A stretch of DNA of 64,000 nt. It comes from Paenibacillus sp. JNUCC-31 (GTDB lineage Bacteria > Bacillota > Bacilli > Paenibacillales > Paenibacillaceae). The notes beneath the pieces were generated by a model. It had not been told where the DNA came from. It did no database searches and saw only the letters and a program-made list of their open reading frames with translations. Below are positions 45,212 to 54,058 of this stretch, piece after piece. The stretch's first letter is position 1. Each line of letters starts with the position of its first letter. Position numbers and translations under genes: made by a program. The DNA lies in NCBI RefSeq assembly GCF_014844075.1, contig NZ_CP062165.1, forward strand, positions 6,696,001-6,760,000, given 5' to 3'.

Positions 45212-45227
45212 TGCTAATTTAAAATAT

Positions 45228-45243
45228 ATAAAAACGTTTTTAT
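45228..45243. promoter_or_regulatory. perfect 16-bp palindrome, operator copy A
   Basis: ATAAAAACGTTTTTAT, fully symmetric with a central CG as in LacI-family operators, 19 nt before the LacI-type start codon. The identical sequence precedes the transport operon at 46352. Confidence 0.75.
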
Positions 45244-45262
45244 AGCAAAGGAACAACAAATT

Positions 45263-46285
45263 ATGGGAAAGATTACGATTAAAGATGTTGCAAGGGAGGC
45301 CGGTGTATCCATTTCTACGGTTTCCAACGCCTTGAACGGCGTGGATGTCTTAAACCCGGAGACCAAATCGCATGTACTGAAGGTAGCAGAGCGTTTGAAC
45401 TACGTTCCCAACCTGAACGGCAAGCTGTTGAAATCCGGGCAAACCAAGATGCTGGGCTTTTTCACCACAAGTGTTTCGGGTCCATATTTCTATAAACTGG
45501 TTGAATCCATGTCTCGGGAATGCGACCGTCTGGGTTATGGACTGAATGTGTTTGTCACCAAGGATAAACAGGTCATTATGAGCAATATTCTGGGACGGCG
45601 TGTGGATGGCGTCATCATCTACGAAGAACTGCGGATTGATGAACAGGATATTATCGCTATGGAGAAAGACAAGATCAAGGCTGTATTTCTGGATCGGGTC
45701 TATCAGAGTGACACGATGGGAAGCGTCATTTTTGACTCCTATGTGGCGGGTTACGAAGCGACCAAGTATTTGATTGGACTGGGGCATAAGAAAATTGCCT
45801 ACATATCTGGCGTGGACACCATGTTTGACAGTAATCAGCGTAGAGATGGTTATCTGGCTGCTTTGCGTGAGTATCAGCTTCCACTGGATGATGATTACAT
45901 CATACAGGGATATTTTGAGGAAGAGGGCACCTACAGTGCAGTAAAATCTTTTCTTCATCTGCATCCTGCCAAGCTGCCCGATGCTTTTCTTGCAGGAAAT
46001 GATGTGAGCGCAATCGGCTGCATCCATGCCCTGAAGTCTCATGGCTTTGAGGTTCCTCAGGATGTAAGTGTAGTAGGTTTCGATGATATTGATATTGCCC
46101 AATATTTTTCCCCACCTTTAAGTACCGTAAGAAACCAGATTGCAAGGCAGGGTATCCTGGCGGTCAATCACTTGGTTCGCATGATCAAGAAGAAGGAACA
46201 TGGGGTGTCACAAAAACTGGCGGGTGAACTTATCATACGGGGTTCAAGTCATGTGAAGATGGACCGGAGTGATTATTTAACATAA
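45263..46285 (+). CDS. LacI-family regulator of the GH30/ABC locus
   Basis: 340 residues. Canonical LacI head (TIKDVAREAGVSISTVSNAL), hinge YVPNLNGKLLKSG and a sugar-binding-like sensor domain (VDGVIIYEELR, GHKKIAYISG, VVGFDDIDIAQYF). AAAGGAAC precedes the ATG. The same 16-bp palindrome lies before this gene and before the next operon, so it very probably regulates itself and the importer-GH30 genes, released by an imported sugar. Confidence 0.9.
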   Translation: MGKITIKDVAREAGVSISTVSNALNGVDVLNPETKSHVLKVAERLNYVPNLNGKLLKSGQTKMLGFFTTSVSGPYFYKLVESMSRECDRLGYGLNVFVTKDKQVIMSNILGRRVDGVIIYEELRIDEQDIIAMEKDKIKAVFLDRVYQSDTMGSVIFDSYVAGYEATKYLIGLGHKKIAYISGVDTMFDSNQRRDGYLAALREYQLPLDDDYIIQGYFEEEGTYSAVKSFLHLHPAKLPDAFLAGNDVSAIGCIHALKSHGFEVPQDVSVVGFDDIDIAQYFSPPLSTVRNQIARQGILAVNHLVRMIKKKEHGVSQKLAGELIIRGSSHVKMDRSDYLT

Positions 46286-46351
46286 CAGTTTCAATCATTC
46301 CGGTCTTTTTTAAATTATTGATTTGAAAATAGGGGGTTTTTTTGTCGGAAA

Positions 46352-46367
46352 ATAAAAACGTTTTTAT
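46352..46367. promoter_or_regulatory. perfect 16-bp palindrome, operator copy B
   Basis: ATAAAAACGTTTTTAT, identical to copy A, 35 nt before the GTG of the first permease gene. Confidence 0.75.
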
Positions 46368-46402
46368 CAAAAGGTGCTTAAGTTGGAGGGGAGCAAAAGA
46401 AC

Positions 46403-47395
46403 GTGAGTAAATTAGCCGTAGAGACGTCGTCAACCGGTAAAAAGTCTGTAGGAACGGGCGGAAGGAAGCCAATCGGACAAAGAATGAAAGAGTTCATCAT
46501 CGATTATCGAAGACAATGGGAAATTCAATCGATGATTATACCCGGCATCATTTTTATGATTATTTTTTGTTACATTCCAATATACGGATTGACGATTGCA
46601 TTCAAAAATTACACTGTCATTGATACGCTGTCTAGTGCACCATGGGTTGGTCTGGAGAATTTCAGAATTATTATGTCAGATAAATACTTCTGGGATGCCG
46701 TCGTGAATACGCTGGGGATCAGCTTTTTGAAACTGGGTATCGGGTTCGTTATCCCTATTATTCTGGCCATCATGATCTATGAGTTACACAGCGGACGATT
46801 CAAGAAATTTGTGCAAACGATTTCATATTTGCCTCACTTTCTCTCCTGGATCGTGCTTGGCGGAATGCTCATCACCTGGTTCTCGACAACCGGATTGTTC
46901 AACCAACTGCTGCTTAGTTTGGGAATCATCTCGCAGCCGCAGAACATCCTGCTGGATGCAGGCAAGTACTGGTGGATTGCGACCTTATCGGATATCTGGA
47001 AAGAAGCAGGCTGGGGAACGATTTTGTATCTGGCGATCATGTCAAAGATTGATCCCACGTATTATGAAGCAGCCAAAATTGATGGCGCCAGCCGTCTCAG
47101 ACAAATCTGGAATATCACGCTGCCTAACATGAAGTCGATCATTAGCCTTAACCTGATTCTTACTGTAAGCGGTTTATTGGGTTCTAATCTGGACCAGACT
47201 TTGGTTCTGATGAACTCTCAAAACCGTGACAAGGCTGAAGTTATCAATTCGTATGTATATCGTATGGGGATGTCACAGGGTGACTTTTCGTATGCTACCG
47301 CGGTTGGTCTGGGCGTTTCGATCGTATCTGTTATTCTGCTGGTCACCGCAAATAAAATTACAAGCAAATTAAACGATAATCAATCTGTGCTGTAG
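46403..47395 (+). CDS. ABC oligosaccharide importer permease, LplB type
   Basis: 330 residues, GTG start with GGAGGGGAG upstream. A hydrophilic 40-residue N-terminus precedes six membrane spans; IFCYIPIYGLTIAFKNYTV and EAA loop YEAAKIDGASRLRQIWNITL define it as LplB-like. First gene of the permease-permease-lipoprotein-GH30 operon. As in the other importer of this window, no ATPase is encoded nearby. Confidence 0.88.
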   Translation: MSKLAVETSSTGKKSVGTGGRKPIGQRMKEFIIDYRRQWEIQSMIIPGIIFMIIFCYIPIYGLTIAFKNYTVIDTLSSAPWVGLENFRIIMSDKYFWDAVVNTLGISFLKLGIGFVIPIILAIMIYELHSGRFKKFVQTISYLPHFLSWIVLGGMLITWFSTTGLFNQLLLSLGIISQPQNILLDAGKYWWIATLSDIWKEAGWGTILYLAIMSKIDPTYYEAAKIDGASRLRQIWNITLPNMKSIISLNLILTVSGLLGSNLDQTLVLMNSQNRDKAEVINSYVYRMGMSQGDFSYATAVGLGVSIVSVILLVTANKITSKLNDNQSVL

Positions 47396-47409
47396 AGGAG
47401 GCATCCCGT

Positions 47410-48297
47410 GTGAATGGAAAGGTGGCTAAAGAAGATCTCGATAGTCGGATCTTTGATACCCTAAATATTATTTTGCTAACTATCTGTACTGTCATTATTG
47501 TGGTCCCGCTCTGGAATGTCATCATTTCTTCCTTTAGTTCAGGCAAAGCGTTGGCGGAAGGCGGGTTCATCTTCTGGTCACCGGAATTCTCGCTGGAGAA
47601 TTACAGAGCCGTGTTCAACGATTCAAGCATCTGGCAGGCGTTCTTCATCTCCGTATCCAAAACAACAATCGGAGTCGTTACGCACGTGTTCTTCTGTGCC
47701 ATGGTTGGTTACGGTCTGAGCAAAAAGTACATACGTGGCCGTAAACTGTACGTTGCCATGGGGGTAATCACGATGTTCTTCTCGGGCGGAATGATCCCAA
47801 CCTACTTGTTGATCAAATCACTCGGCTTGCTCAACAGCTTCTGGGTGTACATTATTCCGGCATTATTCAGCTTCTATGATGTTGTCATCCTGATGAATTT
47901 CTTCCGAAATGTACCGGATTCCCTGGAAGAGTCGGCCAAAATTGATGGCGCTGGGGATTGGCATATTTTCCTGAAAATCTTTATCCCACTGTCCATGCCG
48001 GCGATGGCAACCATCGCACTGTTCAATGGAGTCGGGCAATGGAATGACTTTATGACAACCAAGTTGTACATTACCGATCAGTCCCTATATCCACTGCAAA
48101 TGATGTTATATGAGATTATTGTTCAGTCCCAGACGCAATCCATGCAAAATATTGGTGGATCAGCTGTCATTGAAACCACGACCAAAGGTGTGCAACTGGC
48201 CACGATTGTTATTACCACATTACCGATCGTACTGATTTATCCCGTCCTTCAAAGATACTTTATCTCGGGTATGATGCTGGGAGCGGTCAAGGAGTAA
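47410..48297 (+). CDS. ABC oligosaccharide importer permease, YtcP type
   Basis: 295 residues, GTG start at 47410 with GAGGAGG 9 nt upstream overlapping the previous stop. Six spans, MalG-like, EAA loop EESAKIDGAGDWHIFLKIFI, and the conserved end LQRYFISGMMLGAVKE. Partner of the upstream permease. Confidence 0.88.
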   Translation: MNGKVAKEDLDSRIFDTLNIILLTICTVIIVVPLWNVIISSFSSGKALAEGGFIFWSPEFSLENYRAVFNDSSIWQAFFISVSKTTIGVVTHVFFCAMVGYGLSKKYIRGRKLYVAMGVITMFFSGGMIPTYLLIKSLGLLNSFWVYIIPALFSFYDVVILMNFFRNVPDSLEESAKIDGAGDWHIFLKIFIPLSMPAMATIALFNGVGQWNDFMTTKLYITDQSLYPLQMMLYEIIVQSQTQSMQNIGGSAVIETTTKGVQLATIVITTLPIVLIYPVLQRYFISGMMLGAVKE

Positions 48298-48327
48298 TTT
48301 TTTACCTAACCATAAGGAGGAAACAAT

Positions 48328-49971
48328 ATGTTCAAGATGAATACAGCAGCGGGTAAAAAAGGTGTAAAGCTGTGCGCGGCTCTGCTGACAGCGGTGCTTA
48401 TGATCACCGGTTGCAGCGGGGGTTCAGGTGGTTCAAGTGAGGGCAATTGGGTCTCCATTGAAGACCGGTACACGGTTGATCCGGAAAAACCAGCCTGGCA
48501 GCTGGATAAAAAGGAAGAAGCTACCGATCTGACCTGGTACGTCAATGCGGACTGGTGGAACACGGATTTTGGCAAAGACATTGTCACCAAAAAGATAAAA
48601 GAAGATCTTAACATCAACATCAAATTCATCACAGGTGATGATACGAAGTTGAATACGTTTTTCGCTGGTGGAGATATGCCTGACTTGCTGACGGTGTTTG
48701 ACTCCAACTCTCCTGTCGTGCAAAAAGCTGCAACCTGGGCCATGCCGTTAAATGACCTTGCGGAGAAATATGATCCGTACTTCAACAAAGTAGCGGCGGC
48801 CGATACGCTCAACTGGTTCCAGCTGGCTGACGGCAAAACGTATGGTTATCCGAACTATTCCAATACGCAAGAAGATTATGATAGTGGTAACATTCCAGCC
48901 AAAACGGCATTTATCATCCGCAAGGATGTGTATGAAGCCCTGGGAAGTCCTGTTATTGGAACGCCGGAGCAATTCCAGAGTGTGATGAAACAAATCAAGG
49001 AAAAGTTCCCAACATTGATTCCGTTTGGGTTTAACGCCATTGGTGAAGGAACGGGTTCACTCGGAGACACGCTGCAAGATTTCATTGGCGTACCGCTGGA
49101 GACCGAGAATGGAGAATTCTATGATCGTAATCTGGATGAAGATTACCTGACTTGGTTGAAAACGTTAAACACGGTGTACAGAGACGGAAACATCAGTGAT
49201 GACAGTTTTGCTGACGACGGTACAGCATTTGAGGAAAAAGTTAAATCCGGGAAATATGCAACGATGTTGCTGGATGGCACACCTCAACAGGGAGGAAACC
49301 TGCAAATTTATCTGAGCGCCAATGAAGGCAAAGAATATGTAGCCATTGATGGGCCGCAGAGCACCAAGGGTAATGCACCAACGCTGAATCAATCCGGTAT
49401 TACAGGCTGGATGATCAATTTTATTTCCAAAGACTGCAAAGACCCGGCGAAAGCCATGCAAATCTTTACGTACCTGCTAAGTGAAGAAGGTCAGACGCTG
49501 ATGAACTACGGGATTGAAGGCGAGACCTATCAAACGAAAGCAGACGGTACGGTTGAGTTGCTGCCGGCTGTGAAAGATATGCAACTGCACAATGCAGATA
49601 AGTTTAAAAAGGATTACCGTATGGGTGAATTTATGTTCTTCGGTCATGACCGTCACAAAGCACTAAGTGCAGATGCCTTCCCGGAAGCCATCAAACAAAT
49701 GCAAGAGTGGGGCAAAGGCAAACTGAAACCACATTTCATTCTGGAGAATATCAGTCCAGATCAAGGAACACCTGAAGCCCGTGCATTGTCAGCGATCAAC
49801 ACCAAATGGAATTCAACATTGGTGAGCATGGTACGTGCCAAGGATGATGCCTCTTTTGACAATGCGCTTGCGGTTTACAAATCCTTTCTGGGGGAAAACC
49901 GCTGGGATGACATTGTGAAGGTTCGCAGTGAAAAGATGAAACAGAATAAAGAGAAACTGGGTATTCAATAA
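48328..49971 (+). CDS. sugar-binding lipoprotein of the GH30 locus
   Basis: 547 residues, AAGGAGG before the ATG. Lipobox ITGC with lipidated C29, Gly/Ser linker, then a large solute-binding domain (LTWYVNADWWNTDFGKDIVT, DMPDLLTVF). It captures an extracellular oligosaccharide for the two permeases upstream. The ligand is presumably the substrate of the GH30 enzyme encoded 22 nt further on. Confidence 0.88.
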   Translation: MFKMNTAAGKKGVKLCAALLTAVLMITGCSGGSGGSSEGNWVSIEDRYTVDPEKPAWQLDKKEEATDLTWYVNADWWNTDFGKDIVTKKIKEDLNINIKFITGDDTKLNTFFAGGDMPDLLTVFDSNSPVVQKAATWAMPLNDLAEKYDPYFNKVAAADTLNWFQLADGKTYGYPNYSNTQEDYDSGNIPAKTAFIIRKDVYEALGSPVIGTPEQFQSVMKQIKEKFPTLIPFGFNAIGEGTGSLGDTLQDFIGVPLETENGEFYDRNLDEDYLTWLKTLNTVYRDGNISDDSFADDGTAFEEKVKSGKYATMLLDGTPQQGGNLQIYLSANEGKEYVAIDGPQSTKGNAPTLNQSGITGWMINFISKDCKDPAKAMQIFTYLLSEEGQTLMNYGIEGETYQTKADGTVELLPAVKDMQLHNADKFKKDYRMGEFMFFGHDRHKALSADAFPEAIKQMQEWGKGKLKPHFILENISPDQGTPEARALSAINTKWNSTLVSMVRAKDDASFDNALAVYKSFLGENRWDDIVKVRSEKMKQNKEKLGIQ

Positions 49972-49993
49972 GAGAAATGTGGAGGGAAATCAG

Positions 49994-51340
49994 ATGACAA
50001 CATTCAAAATGTACAAATCCACGGGAGAAGATGAATTATTTGTATCGGTATCCCCGGATCAATTGAAACCGCAGCCATCCGATCTGGAGACAACGACCAT
50101 TCAGCTCGATGATCGGCAAACCTATCAGGAGATGGATGGATTTGGGGCTTCTTTTACCGACTCGTCTGCCTATCTGATCAACCAAATACTAAGTGAGGAG
50201 CAGAGAGCTGATGTCATGACCCGGCTGTTCCATCCGATAGAAGGCATTGGCTTGTCAGTTATCCGCAATCCGATGGGGGCTTCAGACTATGCTAGAACGG
50301 TGTACAGCTATAATGATCTGCCAGAAAACCAAACGGACCCGGAATTAACCGGGTTCAGTATTGCACACGATGAAGTGGATATTATTCCCTTGACTCAAAA
50401 GGCTTTGGAATTGAACCCCGAACTGAAATTGTTCGCATCGCCATGGAGTGCCCCGGGTTGGATGAAAACGAGTGGGTCGATGATTACAGGACAACTGAAA
50501 AATGAGTGGTATTCCGCATATGCTGAATATTTTGTGAAGTATATCCAGGGTTATGGAGCGAACGGTTTGCCGATCCATGCCGTAACTCCGCAAAATGAGG
50601 CACTTTACGAGCCAGGACATTATCCAGGCATGTTGATGCCGGCGGAAGCGCAAGCGGATTTTATCAAAAATCATCTGAAGCCAGCTCTGGTCCGCAACGA
50701 TATCCAAGCGAAAATTCTCTGTTATGATCACAACTGGGATCGACCGGATTATCCACTGACCGTGCTGGAACAGGCGGGAGATGAAGTAGACGGAGTCGCT
50801 TGGCATTGGTATGGGGGAGAAGCCTCGGCTCAAACGAAGGTATATGAAGCGGTTGCGGGTAAAGAGGTGCATTTCACAGAAGGTTCAGGAGGGGAATGGA
50901 TTCCTCCATTCGAACAAGCCTTCTCTAACGTGATCAGAACCGGGATTCAGATTTTGCGGAATTACAGCAAGTCTTTTGTACTCTGGAATATGGCACTTGA
51001 TGAGAATAACGGTCCTACCGTCCCTGGCTTTGGAAAAAGCACATGTCGTGGTATTGTACAGGTCAATCAGCAAACGAAAGAGCTTACCTATACATTGGAC
51101 TATTATGCTCTGGCTCATTTCAGTGCATTGATTCGTCCAAAGGCAGTTCGGATTGAATCGACTTCCAGCGATGCATCCATATATTCTGTAGCTTTCAGAA
51201 ACACGGATGGTTCCACCGCGTTAGTTCTCTTCAATGATGGGGATCAAACCGGAAATGTGAAGGTAAACCTTCGTAATGATGAGCTGTTACATTTGCAATT
51301 GGAATCCAAAGGTGCCCTGTCCATCTTGATCAACTCATAA
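49994..51340 (+). CDS. GH30 glycoside hydrolase (glucosylceramidase / beta-1,6-glucanase family), cytoplasmic
   Basis: 448 residues from the ATG at 49994 (GGAGGG 7 nt upstream; an earlier in-frame GTG at 49979 overlaps that site). MDGFGASFTDSSAYLINQI is the GH30 N-terminal hallmark; acid/base E202 in TPQNEALYE and nucleophile E296 in HFTEGSGG, 94 residues apart; the barrel is followed by a short beta domain (SIYSVAFRNTDGSTALVLFN). No signal peptide, so it acts on sugars taken up by the adjacent importer. Members cleave beta-glucosides, beta-1,6-glucan or xylosides; the exact linkage cannot be decided here. Confidence 0.88.
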   Translation: MTTFKMYKSTGEDELFVSVSPDQLKPQPSDLETTTIQLDDRQTYQEMDGFGASFTDSSAYLINQILSEEQRADVMTRLFHPIEGIGLSVIRNPMGASDYARTVYSYNDLPENQTDPELTGFSIAHDEVDIIPLTQKALELNPELKLFASPWSAPGWMKTSGSMITGQLKNEWYSAYAEYFVKYIQGYGANGLPIHAVTPQNEALYEPGHYPGMLMPAEAQADFIKNHLKPALVRNDIQAKILCYDHNWDRPDYPLTVLEQAGDEVDGVAWHWYGGEASAQTKVYEAVAGKEVHFTEGSGGEWIPPFEQAFSNVIRTGIQILRNYSKSFVLWNMALDENNGPTVPGFGKSTCRGIVQVNQQTKELTYTLDYYALAHFSALIRPKAVRIESTSSDASIYSVAFRNTDGSTALVLFNDGDQTGNVKVNLRNDELLHLQLESKGALSILINS

Positions 51341-51389
51341 ATAAGAGAAAATAGCGTGTTTCAGGTTCATTAAAACAAAATAACGGCAG

Positions 51390-51437
51390 CAAGGGGATGT
51401 CCCTCGTCATATTCATGACTTATGGGACATCCCCTTG
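51390..51437 (+). terminator. hairpin terminator after GH30 operon
   Basis: CAAGGGGATGTCCC and GGGACATCCCCTTG, exact, around a 20-nt loop; short T run behind. Confidence 0.75.
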
Positions 51438-51469
51438 TTATGTTACGTTCGATATTACGTCCAAACTGC

Positions 51470-51547
51470 TTATATTCTTTGAATCGCAAGATTCGGTGTG
51501 CCTCCGCTCTCATCAATAAAGAGAACATACTGGCTTGGCATTTGCAT
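51470..51547 (-). other. 25-codon protein-like open frame behind AraC gene
   Basis: On the minus strand, 13 nt after the AraC-type stop, an ATG frame reads MQMPSQYVLFIDESGG and ends AIQRI then stop. The residue composition looks protein-like, but there is no clear ribosome site. It may be a small peptide or the remnant of a lost domain. Confidence 0.25.
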
Positions 51548-51560
51548 TGACACTAATTCT

Positions 51561-52394
51561 TTATGTCGTCAGCACTGTCGTTTGTTTGCGGTACTCCGTC
51601 GGATTAAGTCCTGTATGTTTCTTAAATTGCCTGGAGAAATAGTATAAGTCACTAAAACCAAGGTCTTCGGCAATTGCAGTTACTGTGTTCGAAGTACACG
51701 TGAGAAGCTCCTTGGCCTTATTGATTTTCTTGCCTGTTATATAGTGAATGGGAGGAACACCGATCTGCTGTTTGAAGAAACGAATGAAATAATTCGGATG
51801 CATGTGGGCAATCTGAGCCAGATCCTGCACCGAAATGTTTTCTTCAATATTGGAATCAATATAAGCCAATATTGTGGATATCTTTTCCATAATAGGCATA
51901 TTTACATAAGAGATCTGCTGCAGATCCAGATTCATCACATAGTGAGACAATAATTCTACCAGTTTGCTCTTGGCCATCATATGAGCATAGACTTCGCCGG
52001 AGTTGGCATATGCAAGGATGCTGTCGAAGATTTCCTGAACCAGCTTTGGATCATTTACGTCACAACAGTGCGGGAACTTCAGGATTTGGAACAGGTTGAT
52101 TCCGCCAACCTTTGCGCTAAAATGGCACCAGTATTTGAGGAATGGACGATCACTAATGACAGAATAGGACTGAATCACTCCTTCTGGCATTAAAATAAGC
52201 TGTCCGGGTGCCGGATAGTATTCCTGATTCCCAATCTTGAGCCAGCCTTCACCTTCACATATGAAGTAAAACTTGCTGTAATCGGGGGTATAATTCATAT
52301 CACGCCAGTCGGTTTCACAACGATTGTAGTTGACCATGAACAAATCAACCTGCAGATTGGACAAATGGTTCGTGAGTAATGTTTTATGATTCAA
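51561..52394 (-). CDS. AraC-family regulator with cupin sensor domain
   Basis: About 277 residues. The TTG at 52394 fits best, because TAGGAG is 9 nt upstream of it; the ATG at 52403 would sit directly on that site. N-terminal cupin-type sensor (about 20-150; YFICEGEGWLKIGNQEYYPA) and C-terminal AraC helix-turn-helix pair (VQDLAQIAHMHPNYFIRFFK, FSDLYYFSRQFKKHTGLNPT). Divergent from the GH29 gene, so a role in activating fucosidase expression in response to sugar is likely. Confidence 0.88.
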   Translation of the reverse strand: MNHKTLLTNHLSNLQVDLFMVNYNRCETDWRDMNYTPDYSKFYFICEGEGWLKIGNQEYYPAPGQLILMPEGVIQSYSVISDRPFLKYWCHFSAKVGGINLFQILKFPHCCDVNDPKLVQEIFDSILAYANSGEVYAHMMAKSKLVELLSHYVMNLDLQQISYVNMPIMEKISTILAYIDSNIEENISVQDLAQIAHMHPNYFIRFFKQQIGVPPIHYITGKKINKAKELLTCTSNTVTAIAEDLGFSDLYYFSRQFKKHTGLNPTEYRKQTTVLTT

Positions 52395-52517
52395 AGTCCT
52401 CATCTCCTAACAAAGGTTATTATTGTCCATCCGAAAGTTAATGTTCTGCATGTCTATCTGTTGATCCAGCCACTACAATACAAGTGGATATGATAACGGA
52501 AGGAATGAGAATGAATC

Positions 52518-53975
52518 ATGGACAACAACGCTTATTTGCAAAAAATCGAAGCAACAATCACCGAAGGCAAGTACAAAGACAACTGGAACTCGCTTAGTGC
52601 CTTTCAGGTTCCAGAGTGGTACAAGAACGCGAAATTCGGTATTTTCATTCACTGGGGGCTGTACTCCATTCCGGCTTATGATAGTGAATGGTATTCACGA
52701 AATATGTATATAGAAGGCTCCAAAGCCTATGAACATCATCTTGCTGTTTATGGACATCCGAAGGAATTTGGATACAAAGACTTTATTCCGATGTTCCAGG
52801 CGGAGAAGTTTAATGCTGATGAATGGGCAGAACTTTTTAAAAAGGCGGGAGCCAGATATGTCATGCCAGTTGCCGAACACCATGACGGGTTTCAAATGTA
52901 CCAAAGTTCCATCTCTCACTATAACACAGTTGAAATGGGACCCAAACGGGATCTTCTGAAGGAGATGAAGGCCGCGTATGAGAAACAGGAGTTGACCTTT
53001 TGTGTCTCCTCACATCGAGCAGAGCATTGGTTCTTTATGTCTCATGGAAAGAAGTTTGATTCGGATATTAAGGAACCGCTTGCACGAGGCGATTTCTACT
53101 GGCCTGCGATGCCCGAACCGGATCATCATGATTTGTATGGTTCACCTCCTTCCGAAGAATTCCTGGAAGATTGGCTGATTCGCTGCTGTGAGCTTGTGGA
53201 TCAGTATCAGCCCAAAGTATTTTATTTTGACTGGTGGATTCAGACGGCTGCCTTTAAACCTTACCTGAAAAAATTCAGTGCCTATTACTATAATAAAGGG
53301 GAAGAATGGGGAACCCCTGTTGCTATTAATTATAAACATGATGCATTTATGCTCGGCTGTGCCGTCCCGGATGTGGAGCGAGGGCAATTCGCCGATCTCA
53401 AACCTTATTTCTGGCAAACCGATACCGCTGTAGCCAAAAACTCTTGGTGTTACACGGAAAATAATGACTATAAATCTGCGGATGAAATTATTAGAGATCT
53501 CGTCGACATTGTAAGTAAAAACGGAAGCCTTCTGCTGAACATTGGACCGAAAGCAGATGGCAGCATTCCCGATGAAGATCGGGACATCTTGCTTGCCATA
53601 GGCAAATGGCTAGACGTGAATGGCGAAGCCATCTACGATACGACGTTCTGGCGTATATATGGTGAAGGGCCAACCATGGTGAAAGAAGGCCAGTTCACAG
53701 ATGGGAATACCAAGGTTTTTACAAGCGAGGATATTCGCTATACCGTAAAAGAAAACATCCTGTATGCGACAGTTCTTGCCTACCCTGACAATGGAGTTGT
53801 TCATCTTAATGCGTTGAAAGAAAACTCCCATCATTTTCAAGGTTTGATCAAGGACATACAGGTTCTTGGTTTTGATGAACAGCCGGAATGGAACAGAACG
53901 GAAAATGCATTGTCGATTACAACAAAGAACGTACGAAGCACAGCACCCATTGTTTTCAAATTAGAACTGGATTAA
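52518..53975 (+). CDS. GH29 alpha-L-fucosidase
   Basis: 485 residues, ATG with GGAAGGAATGAG upstream. NAKFGIFIHWGLYSIPAYDS with SEWYSRNMY is the GH29 N-terminal signature, EHHDGFQMY lines the fucose site, and nucleophile D238 is in VFYFDWW. A beta-sandwich C-terminal domain follows the barrel. No signal peptide: cytoplasmic release of L-fucose from imported fucosides. No fucose catabolic genes (isomerase, kinase, aldolase) are in the window. Bounded by its own strong terminator. Confidence 0.92.
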   Translation: MDNNAYLQKIEATITEGKYKDNWNSLSAFQVPEWYKNAKFGIFIHWGLYSIPAYDSEWYSRNMYIEGSKAYEHHLAVYGHPKEFGYKDFIPMFQAEKFNADEWAELFKKAGARYVMPVAEHHDGFQMYQSSISHYNTVEMGPKRDLLKEMKAAYEKQELTFCVSSHRAEHWFFMSHGKKFDSDIKEPLARGDFYWPAMPEPDHHDLYGSPPSEEFLEDWLIRCCELVDQYQPKVFYFDWWIQTAAFKPYLKKFSAYYYNKGEEWGTPVAINYKHDAFMLGCAVPDVERGQFADLKPYFWQTDTAVAKNSWCYTENNDYKSADEIIRDLVDIVSKNGSLLLNIGPKADGSIPDEDRDILLAIGKWLDVNGEAIYDTTFWRIYGEGPTMVKEGQFTDGNTKVFTSEDIRYTVKENILYATVLAYPDNGVVHLNALKENSHHFQGLIKDIQVLGFDEQPEWNRTENALSITTKNVRSTAPIVFKLELD

Positions 53976-53976
53976 C

Positions 53977-54036
53977 AGGACGAAGGGCCATAACGAGGAG
54001 TGCTACTCTCTGGTTAATGCCCTTCGTCCTTTTTTA
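53977..54036 (+). terminator. strong terminator after GH29 gene
   Basis: AGGACGAAGGGC and GCCCTTCGTCCT, extended by ATAAC/GTTAAT pairs, then six T. Confidence 0.92.
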
Positions 54037-54058
54037 TCAAGAATTCGTCTTTGACGCT

